From SG8-30 sp964406445 (GTDB taxonomy: Bacteria; Pseudomonadota; Gammaproteobacteria; Steroidobacterales; Steroidobacteraceae): 14,257 nt of DNA. This document shows, piece by piece, positions 6,990 through 14,257 of the stretch. The notes beneath the pieces were generated by a model that saw nothing but the letters and a program-made list of their open reading frames with translations, was not told the DNA's origin and ran no database searches. The stretch lies in contig CAYORU010000054.1 in assembly GCA_964406445.1 (NCBI GenBank), positions 1 through 14,257 on the forward strand, given 5' to 3'. Made by a program: the position numbers and the translations under genes. The number at the start of each line of letters is the position of its first letter. The first letter of the stretch is position 1.

Positions 6990-9140
6990 TCAGAAGCGCA
7001 GCGTGAACCCGCCCTGCACGAGGCGCGGCATGCCGGGCACGAGGCCGCGGGTCATGTCCACCACGTAGGTCTTGTCCGCGAGGTTCTTCACCGTCGCGTA
7101 CAGGTCGAGCCGCTCGGTCAGGTAGAGGTTGGCGGTCGCGTTCCACACCAGGTGGCTCGCGATCAGCCCGCGCTGGCCGTTTGCGGTCACCGGCACCGTG
7201 TTCAGGTCGTCGGTGAACATCTCGTCGGTGTAGACGCCCTCGACCTGCGCGCGCCAGCGCGGCGCCGAGACGCCGAGCGTCAGCGAGCCGACGTGCTCGG
7301 CGGCGTAGGGCAGGCGGTTGCCGGTCACGCGCACGCCGGGGTCGACCGAGGAGAAGCGCGTGCCGCGGTACTCCGCGTCGGGCAGCCAGGTCCAGGCCAG
7401 GCGCAGGTGGCCGGTGAGGCCCGCGCCGATCGGCAGCGCGGCCTGCGCCAGCGCCTCGAGGCCCTGGTGCAGCGTCTCGCCGGCGCTCGTGAGCGAGGCG
7501 CCCGAGCCGCCGGCCACGCTCGCCGGCACGATCTGGTTCTCGAAGTCGAGCCGGAAGGCGGTGAGCTCGAGCGTCAGGCTGTCCGTGGGCTCGGCGCGCA
7601 CGCCGAGCTCGTAGTTCCACGACAGCTCCGCGTCGAGGTCCACGCTGCCGCCGGTCGGGGTGATGATGTCCTCCACCCGCGGCGGCGCGAAGCCGCGATG
7701 CGCGCCGGCGAAGAAGGTGACGCGGTCGGACGCGCGCCAGGTGGCGCCGAGGCCGGGGATCAGCTCCGCGAGGTCGGTCGTCCCGCGCGCGCCGTTCAGC
7801 AGGTTGACGCGCTCGTAGTCGACCTGCTCGTAGCGGACCCCGGGGGTGACGGTGAGGTCGCCGCGGGTGAGCGCCACCTGCACGAAGCCGGCGAAGGCGT
7901 CGGCGTAGCGCTCCTGGTGCTCGCGCAGGCCGGCGTTGGGGCCGGTGCCGGGTTCGCGCGCGTTCGGCGTGTCGCCGTTCGCCTGCACCCGGTACTGGTC
8001 CTCGCGGTGCCAGCGCAGGCCGGTCGACAGCTCGGTGACGATGCCGAGCCACTCGCCGCGCAGGTTGAGGCGCGGCTCGACGCCCCAGGTCTTGTACTGC
8101 CGCAGCCGGCCCTCGTTGCCGCAGGTGGTGGCGAGGTTGGCCATGCCGCCGCAGGCGGGGTCGGAGGCGTCGTTCGGCCGCTGGCCGGAGTTCGACGACT
8201 GCCTCCACCAGTCGCGGTTGAAGTAGCTGTAGTAGGCCGACGTGGTGAGGTCCACGTTCGCCGACGGCGTCCAGGCGTGGGTGATGGACGTGCCCCACCG
8301 ATAGAGCTCGAAGCTGTCGTTCACGAAGGGGTTCTGCCGCGGGTCGTCGCGGTACTCGGCGAGCGTGAGGCCCGAGTAGGTGAGATCCGAGTCCTCCCGC
8401 AGGTAGCTGCCCTTCAGCGTCAGCGCGTGGCGCTCGCCGAAGGTCTGCGTGACCTTGGCGCTGACGTCGGTCAGGTCGAGGTCGATGTTGTCGCGCGAGC
8501 CCTGCGATTCCTTCTTCGTCGCCGACAGCAGGAAGCCGGTGCCGCCGCGCGTATCGCCGACATCCGCGTGCAGCTCGCGGAAGTCACGGTTGCCGCCGGA
8601 GACGGCCAGGCGGCCGGAGAACTCCTGCGGCGGCGCGGGCGTGATGTAGTTGATCACGCCGCCGACCGTCTGCGGCCCGAAGGCGACCTGGCCGGCGCCC
8701 TTCAGCACCTCGATGCGCTCGAAGCGCTCCACCGGCGGGTGGTAGTAGCTCGCATTGTCGCCGTAGGGTGCGAAGGCGAGCGGCAGGCCGTCCTCGAGCA
8801 GCAGCACCTTGGTCGAGCGCGTCGGGTTGAGGCCGCGGATGCCGATGTTGGGCCTGAGGCCCATGCCTTCCTCGTCGCGCGTATAGATACCCGGGACTTT
8901 CCGCAGGGCTTCGTTGATCGTGAACACCCGCGATTCGTCGAGCAGGTCGCGGTCGAGGATCTCGCCGGAGCCCGGGATCCGGTCGAGGTTGTCGCGCGTG
9001 CCGATGACCACCACCTCGGCGAGGCTGCGGGCGGCGCCGAGGTCGGCGGCGGGGCCGGGCTCAGGCCCGTCGGCGCGGGCGGAGGTCGCGGACAGGAGGG
9101 CGCAGACAGCTGGCGCGAGCAGGCGGATTCGGTCTGGCAT
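6990..9140 (-). CDS. TonB-dependent outer-membrane receptor, FecA-like
   Basis: A 716-residue outer-membrane receptor that takes up an iron chelate or similar ligand using TonB energy. Signal peptide 1-23 (cleavage after SARA), TonB-box-like AEVVVIG (41-47), plug domain at about 50-165 with LRKVPGIYTRDEEG and GLRPNIGIRG (79-103), then STKVLLLEDGLPLAFAPYGDN and IEVLKGAGQVAFGPQTVGGVINYI. The rest is a 22-strand-type barrel ending in FTLRF, the usual C-terminal phenylalanine. Cys330 and Cys340 probably form a disulfide in an outer loop. The plug resembles FecA-type receptors, but there is no N-terminal signalling domain, so it is not a transducer. Substrate unknown. The ATG at 9140 starts the signal peptide and has GGGGAG six bases upstream. 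An in-frame ATG at 9197 lies inside the Fur box and is rejected. It is controlled by the Fur box and promoter directly upstream. Confidence 0.93.
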   Translation of the reverse strand: MPDRIRLLAPAVCALLSATSARADGPEPGPAADLGAARSLAEVVVIGTRDNLDRIPGSGEILDRDLLDESRVFTINEALRKVPGIYTRDEEGMGLRPNIGIRGLNPTRSTKVLLLEDGLPLAFAPYGDNASYYHPPVERFERIEVLKGAGQVAFGPQTVGGVINYITPAPPQEFSGRLAVSGGNRDFRELHADVGDTRGGTGFLLSATKKESQGSRDNIDLDLTDVSAKVTQTFGERHALTLKGSYLREDSDLTYSGLTLAEYRDDPRQNPFVNDSFELYRWGTSITHAWTPSANVDLTTSAYYSYFNRDWWRQSSNSGQRPNDASDPACGGMANLATTCGNEGRLRQYKTWGVEPRLNLRGEWLGIVTELSTGLRWHREDQYRVQANGDTPNAREPGTGPNAGLREHQERYADAFAGFVQVALTRGDLTVTPGVRYEQVDYERVNLLNGARGTTDLAELIPGLGATWRASDRVTFFAGAHRGFAPPRVEDIITPTGGSVDLDAELSWNYELGVRAEPTDSLTLELTAFRLDFENQIVPASVAGGSGASLTSAGETLHQGLEALAQAALPIGAGLTGHLRLAWTWLPDAEYRGTRFSSVDPGVRVTGNRLPYAAEHVGSLTLGVSAPRWRAQVEGVYTDEMFTDDLNTVPVTANGQRGLIASHLVWNATANLYLTERLDLYATVKNLADKTYVVDMTRGLVPGMPRLVQGGFTLRF

Positions 9141-9167
9141 CGGGGCTCCCCAAGGCTTGGTGAGCGC

Positions 9168-9197
9168 AGGATAGGAATGCCCTGCCCAGAATGTCAA
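9168..9197 (-). promoter_or_regulatory. Sigma-70 promoter of the TonB receptor
   Basis: On the minus strand a consensus -35 box TTGACA (9197-9192) is followed, after 18 bases, by TATCCT (9173-9168) as -10. Transcription would start near 9161, about 20 bases before the receptor's ATG. The -35 box overlaps the end of the Fur box, the usual arrangement for Fur repression. Confidence 0.65.
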
Positions 9198-9214
9198 TGC
9201 GAATCATTCGCATT
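9196..9214 (-). promoter_or_regulatory. Fur box
   Basis: AATGCGAATCATTCGCATT is a perfect 9-1-9 palindrome that matches the Fur operator pattern of inverted GAAT/ATTC-type hexamers. It overlaps the -35 box of the TonB-receptor promoter by two bases and lies 55 bases upstream of the ATG. Iron-loaded Fur bound here should block transcription; this is inferred from family knowledge. Confidence 0.85.
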
Positions 9215-9219
9215 TACAT

Positions 9220-11085
9220 CTAGAGGGGCCAGACCACCAGCAGCATCGGCAGGCTGACCGCCACGACCAGGATCTCGACCGGCAGCCCCAGCCGCCAGTA
9301 GTCGCCGAAACGGAAGCCGCCCGGCCCGAGGATCAGCGTGTTGTTCTGGTGACCGATGGGGGTCAGGAAGGCGCAGGACGCGCCGACCGCCACTGCCATC
9401 AGGAACGGGTCGCTGCTGACGCCGAGCGCCCCGGCCGTGCCGATGGCGATCGGGCACATGACCGCCGCGGTCGCGGCGTTGTTCATCAGGTCCGAGAGCG
9501 TCATGGTCACGACCAGCACGACCGCCAGCGCGGCGATCGCGTTGCCCTGCGCCACCTGCTCGAGCAGCACCCGCGCCAGCAGGTCGGCCGTGCCGGTGGT
9601 CTGCATCGCCCCGGCGACCGGGATCAGCGCCGCGAGCAGCACGATCACCGGCCAGTCGATCGCCTCGTAGGCGCTGCGCGGCGGCACGGTCCGAAGCACC
9701 ATCGAGGCGAGCACGCCGGCCGCGAAGGAGATGGCCGCGGGCAGCAGGCCGAAGGCCGCGCCCGCGATCGCGGCCGCCATCACCACGCCGGCCAGCAGCG
9801 CGCGGCGCTTGTCCGGGATGCGCAGCTCGCGCTCGGCGAGCGGCACGCAGCCGGACTCGCCGGCGAAGCCGAGCAGCGCTTCCGACGGTCCCTGCATCAG
9901 CAGCAGGTCGCCGGCGCGCAGCGCGAGCGTGCGCAGCCGCGACCTGGCGCGCTGGCCCTGGCGCGACACCGCCAGCAGGTTGAGCCCGAAGCGCGTGCGC
10001 AGCTCGAGGTCGCTCGCCGAGCGGCCCTCCAGCATCGAGCCGGGCAGGACCGCGAACTCCATGAGCAGGATCTCGTCGCGCTCCTCGCCCTTGCCCTTGC
10101 CCTTGCCTTTCTCCGGGTCCTTGCCGTCCGGGTCCGCAGGCCCGCCCGCCGCCGCTGCGTCCTCGCCCGCTTCCTGCTCCTTTTCCCGGTCGTTGCCGCG
10201 CGCCTCCTCCAGCTCGAGCCCCAGCCCCGACAGCGCGTCCGCGAGAACCTCGGCCTCGGCCTCGATCAGCAGGATGTCGCCGGCCTGGATGCGGCGGCCG
10301 GGGTTCGGCGCGGTCACGCGCACCTCGTTGCGCACGAGCCCGAGCACCTGCGCGCCGGACTCCTCGAGCTTTTCCTCCAGTTCCCGCAACCGCTGGCCCG
10401 CCGCCTTGCTGCCCTCGGGCACGCGCGCCTCGGTGAGGTAAGCGCCTGATTCGAAGCCTTCCGTGACGTCCTGCTTGCGCGCCGGCACCAGCCGCCAGCC
10501 GGCCAGCGCGACGAACAGGATCCCGACGGCCGCGACCGCGAGGCCCACCGGCGTGAAGTCGAACATCCCGAAAGAGTCGCCGCCGGCCTCGGCGCGAAAG
10601 CCGGACACGATCAGGTTCGGCGGCGTGCCGATCAGCGTGGTCATGCCGCCGAGGATCGATCCGAAGGCGAGCGGCATCAGCACGCGGCCCGGCGGCAGCT
10701 CGACGCGACGGGCGAGTCGCAGCGCCACCGGCATCAGCAGCGCCAGCGCGCCGACGTTGTTCATGAAGGCCGACAGCAGCGCGCCGACGCCGGTCAGCGA
10801 GGCGATCGCGAGCGTCGGCCCGGCTTGCGCCGGCAGCACGCGCCGCGCCAGCGCGTCCACCGCGCCCGAGGACTGCAGCGCCCGGCTCAGCACCAGCACG
10901 CAGGCGACCGTGATCACGGCGGGGTGGCCGAAGCCCGCGAAGGCCGACTCCGCCGGCACGAGCCCGGCCGCGACGCAGGCGAGCAGGGCGCCGAGCCCGA
11001 CCATGTCGTGCCGCCAGCGGCCCCACAGGAACAGCGCCACCGTCGCCGCGCCGATCGCGAGCAGGAGCCCCTGGTCAAACGACAT
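9220..11085 (-). CDS. SLC13/DASS-type anion:sodium symporter with two RCK_C (TrkA_C) domains
   Basis: A 621-residue inner-membrane carrier. Two membrane halves (about 1-200 and 428-621) flank a cytoplasmic insert. The first half carries MNNVGALALLMP (108-119) and IGTPPNLIV (152-160); the second carries LMNNAATAAVMCP and LTPIGHQNNTLILGPGG, the paired hairpin motifs of this family. The insert holds two RCK_C domains (about 208-290 and 337-410), each with the 'AGD.LL' turn (AGDILLI, AGDLLLM). They are split by a charged linker (about 292-336) with four lysine-glycine pairs. Members move sulfate, citrate or other di- and tricarboxylates, some by sodium symport; the substrate here is not clear. 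The ATG at 11085 has GGTGG a few bases upstream. The gene is divergent from the propionyl-CoA-synthase-like gene, and its stop lies five bases from the Fur box of the next gene. Confidence 0.9.
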   Translation of the reverse strand: MSFDQGLLLAIGAATVALFLWGRWRHDMVGLGALLACVAAGLVPAESAFAGFGHPAVITVACVLVLSRALQSSGAVDALARRVLPAQAGPTLAIASLTGVGALLSAFMNNVGALALLMPVALRLARRVELPPGRVLMPLAFGSILGGMTTLIGTPPNLIVSGFRAEAGGDSFGMFDFTPVGLAVAAVGILFVALAGWRLVPARKQDVTEGFESGAYLTEARVPEGSKAAGQRLRELEEKLEESGAQVLGLVRNEVRVTAPNPGRRIQAGDILLIEAEAEVLADALSGLGLELEEARGNDREKEQEAGEDAAAAGGPADPDGKDPEKGKGKGKGEERDEILLMEFAVLPGSMLEGRSASDLELRTRFGLNLLAVSRQGQRARSRLRTLALRAGDLLLMQGPSEALLGFAGESGCVPLAERELRIPDKRRALLAGVVMAAAIAGAAFGLLPAAISFAAGVLASMVLRTVPPRSAYEAIDWPVIVLLAALIPVAGAMQTTGTADLLARVLLEQVAQGNAIAALAVVLVVTMTLSDLMNNAATAAVMCPIAIGTAGALGVSSDPFLMAVAVGASCAFLTPIGHQNNTLILGPGGFRFGDYWRLGLPVEILVVAVSLPMLLVVWPL

Positions 11086-11230
11086 GACATCCACCGGCGA
11101 CGCCGCGACTGGACACGGCGCGCCGCGGGGGCCGCCGCGGCGGCACGGGCGCCCCATTTCGGTCCTGTGGGTGCCATTTCACTCTGGTAGCGTAACCCGC
11201 GAGGGAGCCGATTTCCGTCCGGGGTGACCC
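11086..11230. promoter_or_regulatory. Divergent intergenic region between the carrier and the CoA synthase
   Basis: 145 bases that must hold the start signals of both flanking genes. Visible elements are a perfect 7-bp GC stem (GCCGCGG 11122-11128, CCGCGGC 11135-11141) on the carrier side, and a direct repeat CCATTTC at 11154-11160 and 11174-11180, exactly 20 bases apart, on the synthase side. I see no convincing -35/-10 pair. The repeats could be activator or repressor sites. Confidence 0.4.
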
Positions 11231-14200
11231 ATGTCGACGCCGCTGGAGATGACGCCGCGCAGGGCGGCGGGGGAGCCTGTTGCGGTCTCGCCGCCGCAGG
11301 CCCGCGCCAATCCGCTGCGGACCCGCGCCGACTGGCAAGCCGCGCGAGAGGCCTGCCTGCGCGATCCGGGCGCCTTTCACGGCGCGATCGCCAAACGCGA
11401 GATCCACTGGTTCGACCCTGGCTGTGGCCGCGACGGCGCGTGGATCCGCTATGACGACCAGGCGGCGGCCTGGCGCGGCTTCGACGCGAAGACCGGCGCC
11501 CCGGTCGCCCCGTCCCATTCCGAGTCGCACGAGCCCTGGCAGCGGGCCTTCGACGAAAGCGAGGCGCCGTTCTACCGCTGGTTCGCCGGCGGCCTGACCA
11601 ACGCCTGCTTCAACGAGGTGGATCGCCACGTGCTCGCCGGCCACGGCGAGGAGGCGGCGATCGTCTTCGAGGGAGACCGCTGGGACCAGTCGCTCGACGG
11701 CGGTCGCGGCGGCCCGGTGGTCTCGCAGCGCATCAGCCGCAAGCGGCTCCTGCTCGAGACCGCGAAGTGCGCGCTCGCGCTGCGCTCGCTCGGCCTCGTG
11801 GCGGGCGATCGCGTCGCGATCAACATGCCGAACATCCCCGAGCAGGTGTTCTGGACCGAGGCCTGCAAGCGGCTCGGCCTGGTGTACACGCCGGTGTTCG
11901 GCGGCTTCTCCGACAAGACCCTGTCGGACCGCATCCACGATGCCGGTGCGCGCGTCGTCATCACCGCCGACGGCGGCCTGCGCAACGCGCAGGTGGTGCC
12001 GTTCAAGGAGGTCTACACGGATCCGGCGCTCGACGGCTACGTGCCCGGCGAAGTCGCCGTGGAGCGCGTCGCGGCCGCGCTCGGGGAACTCGGCCGCGGC
12101 CGCCTCGAGCTGCCGCCCGGCGCGGCCGAGGACATCCTCGCCGCCGCGCGCAAGGCGGTTGCCGGCGAGGTCACGCTCGACCGCTCCGACGTCATGCGCG
12201 GCATCGGCGCGGCGCTCGAGGCGATCCCCGGGCTGCCGCCGGCGGATGCGAGCCGCATCCGCACCGCCATCGCCTCGGCGCTGGTCGGCACGCCGCCGCG
12301 GGTCGAGGCGGTGATCGTCGCGCGCCACACGGGCCAGTCGGACCTCGCCTGGCGGCCGGAGCGCGACCGCTGGTCGCACGAGCTGACCCACGCCGCGCTC
12401 GCGGAGATCCACGCCACGGCGCGGGCCGCGGGCGCGAAGCTCTCCGCCGCCGCGGATGCGCCGCCGAAGGACCTGCAGGAGGACCTGCTCGCGCTGCCCG
12501 ACCGGGAGTTCGTGGCCGCCGTCTGGGCGAGCTGCCCGCCGCTGCCGCTCGACGCGGAATTCCCGCTCTTCTTCATCTATACCTCCGGCTCGACCGGCAA
12601 GCCGAAGGGCGTGGTGCACGTCCACGGCGGCTACGTCGCGGGCGTCGCCCACAGCATGCGCGTGGCCTTCGACGCCCTGCCCGGGGACGTCATCTACGTG
12701 GTCGCGGACCCGGGCTGGATCACCGGCCAGAGCTACATGATCTGCGGCGCGCTCGCGACGCGCGTCACCACGGTCATCGCCGAGGGCGCGCCGGTGTTCC
12801 CGAGCGCCGGGCGCTTCGCGAGCATCATCGAGCGCTACGGCGTGAACATCTTCAAGGCGGGCGTCACCTTCCTCAAGACCGTGATGACCGATCCGGAGAA
12901 CGCGGCCGACGTGCGCGCCTACTCGACGAAGTCGCTGCGCGTGGCGACCTTCTGCGCGGAGCCGACCTCGCCCGCCGTGCAGCAGTTCGGCATGGAGCTG
13001 GTCGCGCCCTGGTACATCAACTCCTACTGGGCGACCGAGCACGGCGGCATCGTCTGGACGCACTTCTACGGCAACGGCGACTTCCCGCTCCGGGCCGACG
13101 CGCACACCTACCCGTTGCCCTGGGTGCGCGGCGAGGTCTGGGTGGCGGACAGCGAGCCGGACGCCGCCGGCCGCGTGCTCGCGCGCAGCGCCGCGGTCGG
13201 CGAGAAGGGCGAGATCGTCATCGAGGCGCCCTATCCCTACCTGTGCCGCACCATCTGGGGCGATGCGCGCAACTTCCGCGTCGAGGGCCCGCGGGTGGCG
13301 CCGGGCTGGAAGGGCGACTTCGAGCGCTACGCGAAGACCTACTGGACGCGCTGGCAGGGCCGCTTCGCCTACACCCAGGGCGACTTCGCGGTGAAGCACG
13401 CCGACGGCGGCTACTCGCTGCATGGCCGCTCCGACGACGTCATCAACGTCTCGGGCCACCGGCTCGGCACCGAGGAGATCGAGGGCGCCATCCTCAGGGA
13501 CAAGCAGCTCTATCCCGACTCGCCGGTGGGCAACGTGGTGGTGGTGGGCGCGCCGCACTCGCAGAAGGGCCTCACGCCGCTCGCCTTCGTCAAGCCCGCG
13601 CCGGGCCGGCGGCTGACGAGCGACGACCGCCGCCGCCTCCTCGAGCTGGTACGCCAGGAGAAGGGCGCGACCGCGGTGCCGGAGGACTTCATCGAGGTCG
13701 CGCAGTTCCCCGAGACCCGCAGCGGCAAGTACATGCGCCGCATGGTGCGCGCGCTCGTCGAGGGCGGCGACGTCGGCGACACCTCGACGCTCAGGAACCC
13801 CGAGTCGATCCCCGAGCTCGCGAAGGCCATCGCCGGCTGGCTGGCGCGGCAGAAGGTCGCCGACGAGCAGCGCATCTTCGAGGACTACCGCTACTTCCGC
13901 ATCCAGTACCACGCGCTCGCGCCGGGCCGGCGCGTGGCGCTGGTCACGGTGACCAACCCGCCGGTGAACGCCCTGAACGAGCGCTCGCTCGACGAGCTCA
14001 ACATCGTGGTGGACCACCTCGCGCGGCGCGAGGACGTCAAGGCGGTGGTCTTCACCGGCTCGGGAACCTCGTCGTTCGTCGCCGGCGCCGACATCCGCCA
14101 GCTGCTCGAGGACGTGCACACGCTCGAGGAGGCGCTGCCGCTGCCGAACAACGCGCACCTGGCGTTCCGCAAGATCGAGGCGATGGACAAGCCGGCGATC

Positions 14201-14257
14201 GCCGCGATCAACGGCGTCGCGCTCGGCGGCGGCATGGAGTTCGCGCTGGCCTGCCAC
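11231..14257 (+). CDS. pcs: Propionyl-CoA synthase-like fusion (acyl-CoA synthetase + enoyl-CoA hydratase), C-terminus beyond window
   Basis: 1009 residues visible and still open at the right edge. Residues about 30-870 are an acetyl-CoA-synthetase-type ligase: AMP loop YTSGSTGKPKG (450-460), WITGQSYM, YWATEHG (599-605, WWQTETG in plain synthetases), hinge QGDF with Asp718, VSGHRLG (740-746), and SGK with the adenylation Lys833. From about 888 an enoyl-CoA hydratase domain begins: oxyanion-loop AGADI (951-955) and GGGMEF with Glu1003 at the first catalytic glutamate. The synthetase-hydratase fusion is the layout of propionyl-CoA synthase, which turns 3-hydroxypropionate into propionyl-CoA with ATP, CoA and NADPH through a sequestered acryloyl-CoA. 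Its third domain, a zinc-less alcohol-dehydrogenase-type reductase, would lie beyond the window, so the full assignment is inferred. About 85 extra residues (270-355) interrupt the ligase. The ATG at 11231 follows GGGGTG. A two-domain ligase-hydratase fusion is the alternative. Confidence 0.82.
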   Translation, partial: MSTPLEMTPRRAAGEPVAVSPPQARANPLRTRADWQAAREACLRDPGAFHGAIAKREIHWFDPGCGRDGAWIRYDDQAAAWRGFDAKTGAPVAPSHSESHEPWQRAFDESEAPFYRWFAGGLTNACFNEVDRHVLAGHGEEAAIVFEGDRWDQSLDGGRGGPVVSQRISRKRLLLETAKCALALRSLGLVAGDRVAINMPNIPEQVFWTEACKRLGLVYTPVFGGFSDKTLSDRIHDAGARVVITADGGLRNAQVVPFKEVYTDPALDGYVPGEVAVERVAAALGELGRGRLELPPGAAEDILAAARKAVAGEVTLDRSDVMRGIGAALEAIPGLPPADASRIRTAIASALVGTPPRVEAVIVARHTGQSDLAWRPERDRWSHELTHAALAEIHATARAAGAKLSAAADAPPKDLQEDLLALPDREFVAAVWASCPPLPLDAEFPLFFIYTSGSTGKPKGVVHVHGGYVAGVAHSMRVAFDALPGDVIYVVADPGWITGQSYMICGALATRVTTVIAEGAPVFPSAGRFASIIERYGVNIFKAGVTFLKTVMTDPENAADVRAYSTKSLRVATFCAEPTSPAVQQFGMELVAPWYINSYWATEHGGIVWTHFYGNGDFPLRADAHTYPLPWVRGEVWVADSEPDAAGRVLARSAAVGEKGEIVIEAPYPYLCRTIWGDARNFRVEGPRVAPGWKGDFERYAKTYWTRWQGRFAYTQGDFAVKHADGGYSLHGRSDDVINVSGHRLGTEEIEGAILRDKQLYPDSPVGNVVVVGAPHSQKGLTPLAFVKPAPGRRLTSDDRRRLLELVRQEKGATAVPEDFIEVAQFPETRSGKYMRRMVRALVEGGDVGDTSTLRNPESIPELAKAIAGWLARQKVADEQRIFEDYRYFRIQYHALAPGRRVALVTVTNPPVNALNERSLDELNIVVDHLARREDVKAVVFTGSGTSSFVAGADIRQLLEDVHTLEEALPLPNNAHLAFRKIEAMDKPAIAAINGVALGGGMEFALACH

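Noticed and set aside
9150..9160. Palindrome CCAAGGCTTGG near the predicted transcript start of the TonB receptor
   Set aside because: Only 5-1-5 and not a known operator; a one-base loop cannot form a hairpin. Likely chance.
6129..9257. 1042-codon open frame on the plus strand
   Set aside because: It crosses the end of two plus-strand genes and runs antisense to the TonB receptor, its promoter and its Fur box; no motifs.
9194..11026. Second minus-strand frame overlapping the carrier gene
   Set aside because: Same strand but another frame, Arg/Ala/Gly-rich; the carrier frame has the membrane segments and family motifs.
11075..14257. Open frame of over 1000 codons on the minus strand
   Set aside because: It is antisense to the CoA synthase, is made mostly of Arg, Ala, Val, Asp and His with no recognisable motif, and results from the GC-rich third positions of the real gene.

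Overview
This is a very GC-rich, densely coded bacterial stretch. Almost every third codon position is G or C, so long spurious open frames lie antisense to the real genes. The gene content (DUF3391/HD-GYP protein, GGDEF/EAL protein, FecA-like TonB receptor with a Fur box, LAL-type LuxR regulator, DUF3024 protein) points to a proteobacterium, most likely beta or gamma. That placement is inferred from family distribution, not from a marker gene. I see no RNA genes, insertion sequences, CRISPR arrays, phage genes or attachment sites, and no intergenic gap reaches 150 bases.

Layout: (1) 1-2798, minus strand: a DUF3024 protein, then a large MalT/LAL-type ATPase regulator that runs off the left edge. 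(2) 2799-2944: a divergent intergenic region with a perfect 13-bp inverted repeat and a second 8-bp one. (3) 2945-6810, plus strand: a probable four-gene run. It holds a DUF3391/HD-GYP protein with a degenerate metal site, a degenerate-GGDEF/intact-EAL c-di-GMP phosphodiesterase, and two exported proteins of unknown function whose frames overlap by four bases (GTGA). (4) 6816-9214, minus strand: a Fur box and promoter, a FecA-like TonB-dependent receptor, and a 34-residue lysine-rich protein that standard gene calling can easily miss. (5) 9220-11085, minus strand: an SLC13/DASS-type transporter with two RCK_C (TrkA_C) domains. (6) 11231 to the right edge, plus strand: a giant fused enzyme with an acetyl-CoA-synthetase-like domain followed by the start of an enoyl-CoA hydratase domain. 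This is the layout of propionyl-CoA synthase, known from the 3-hydroxypropionate route in Chloroflexus and Erythrobacter.

How the parts may work together: the plus-strand run looks like a c-di-GMP module in which the EAL protein supplies activity and the HD-GYP partner may act as a sensor or scaffold. The TonB receptor is almost certainly iron-repressed. The divergent pair of the SLC13 carrier and the propionyl-CoA-synthase-like enzyme may link uptake of an organic acid to its activation and reduction, but only position supports that. The most notable feature is the fused CoA-ligase/hydratase at the right edge; its predicted third (reductase) domain would lie outside the window.
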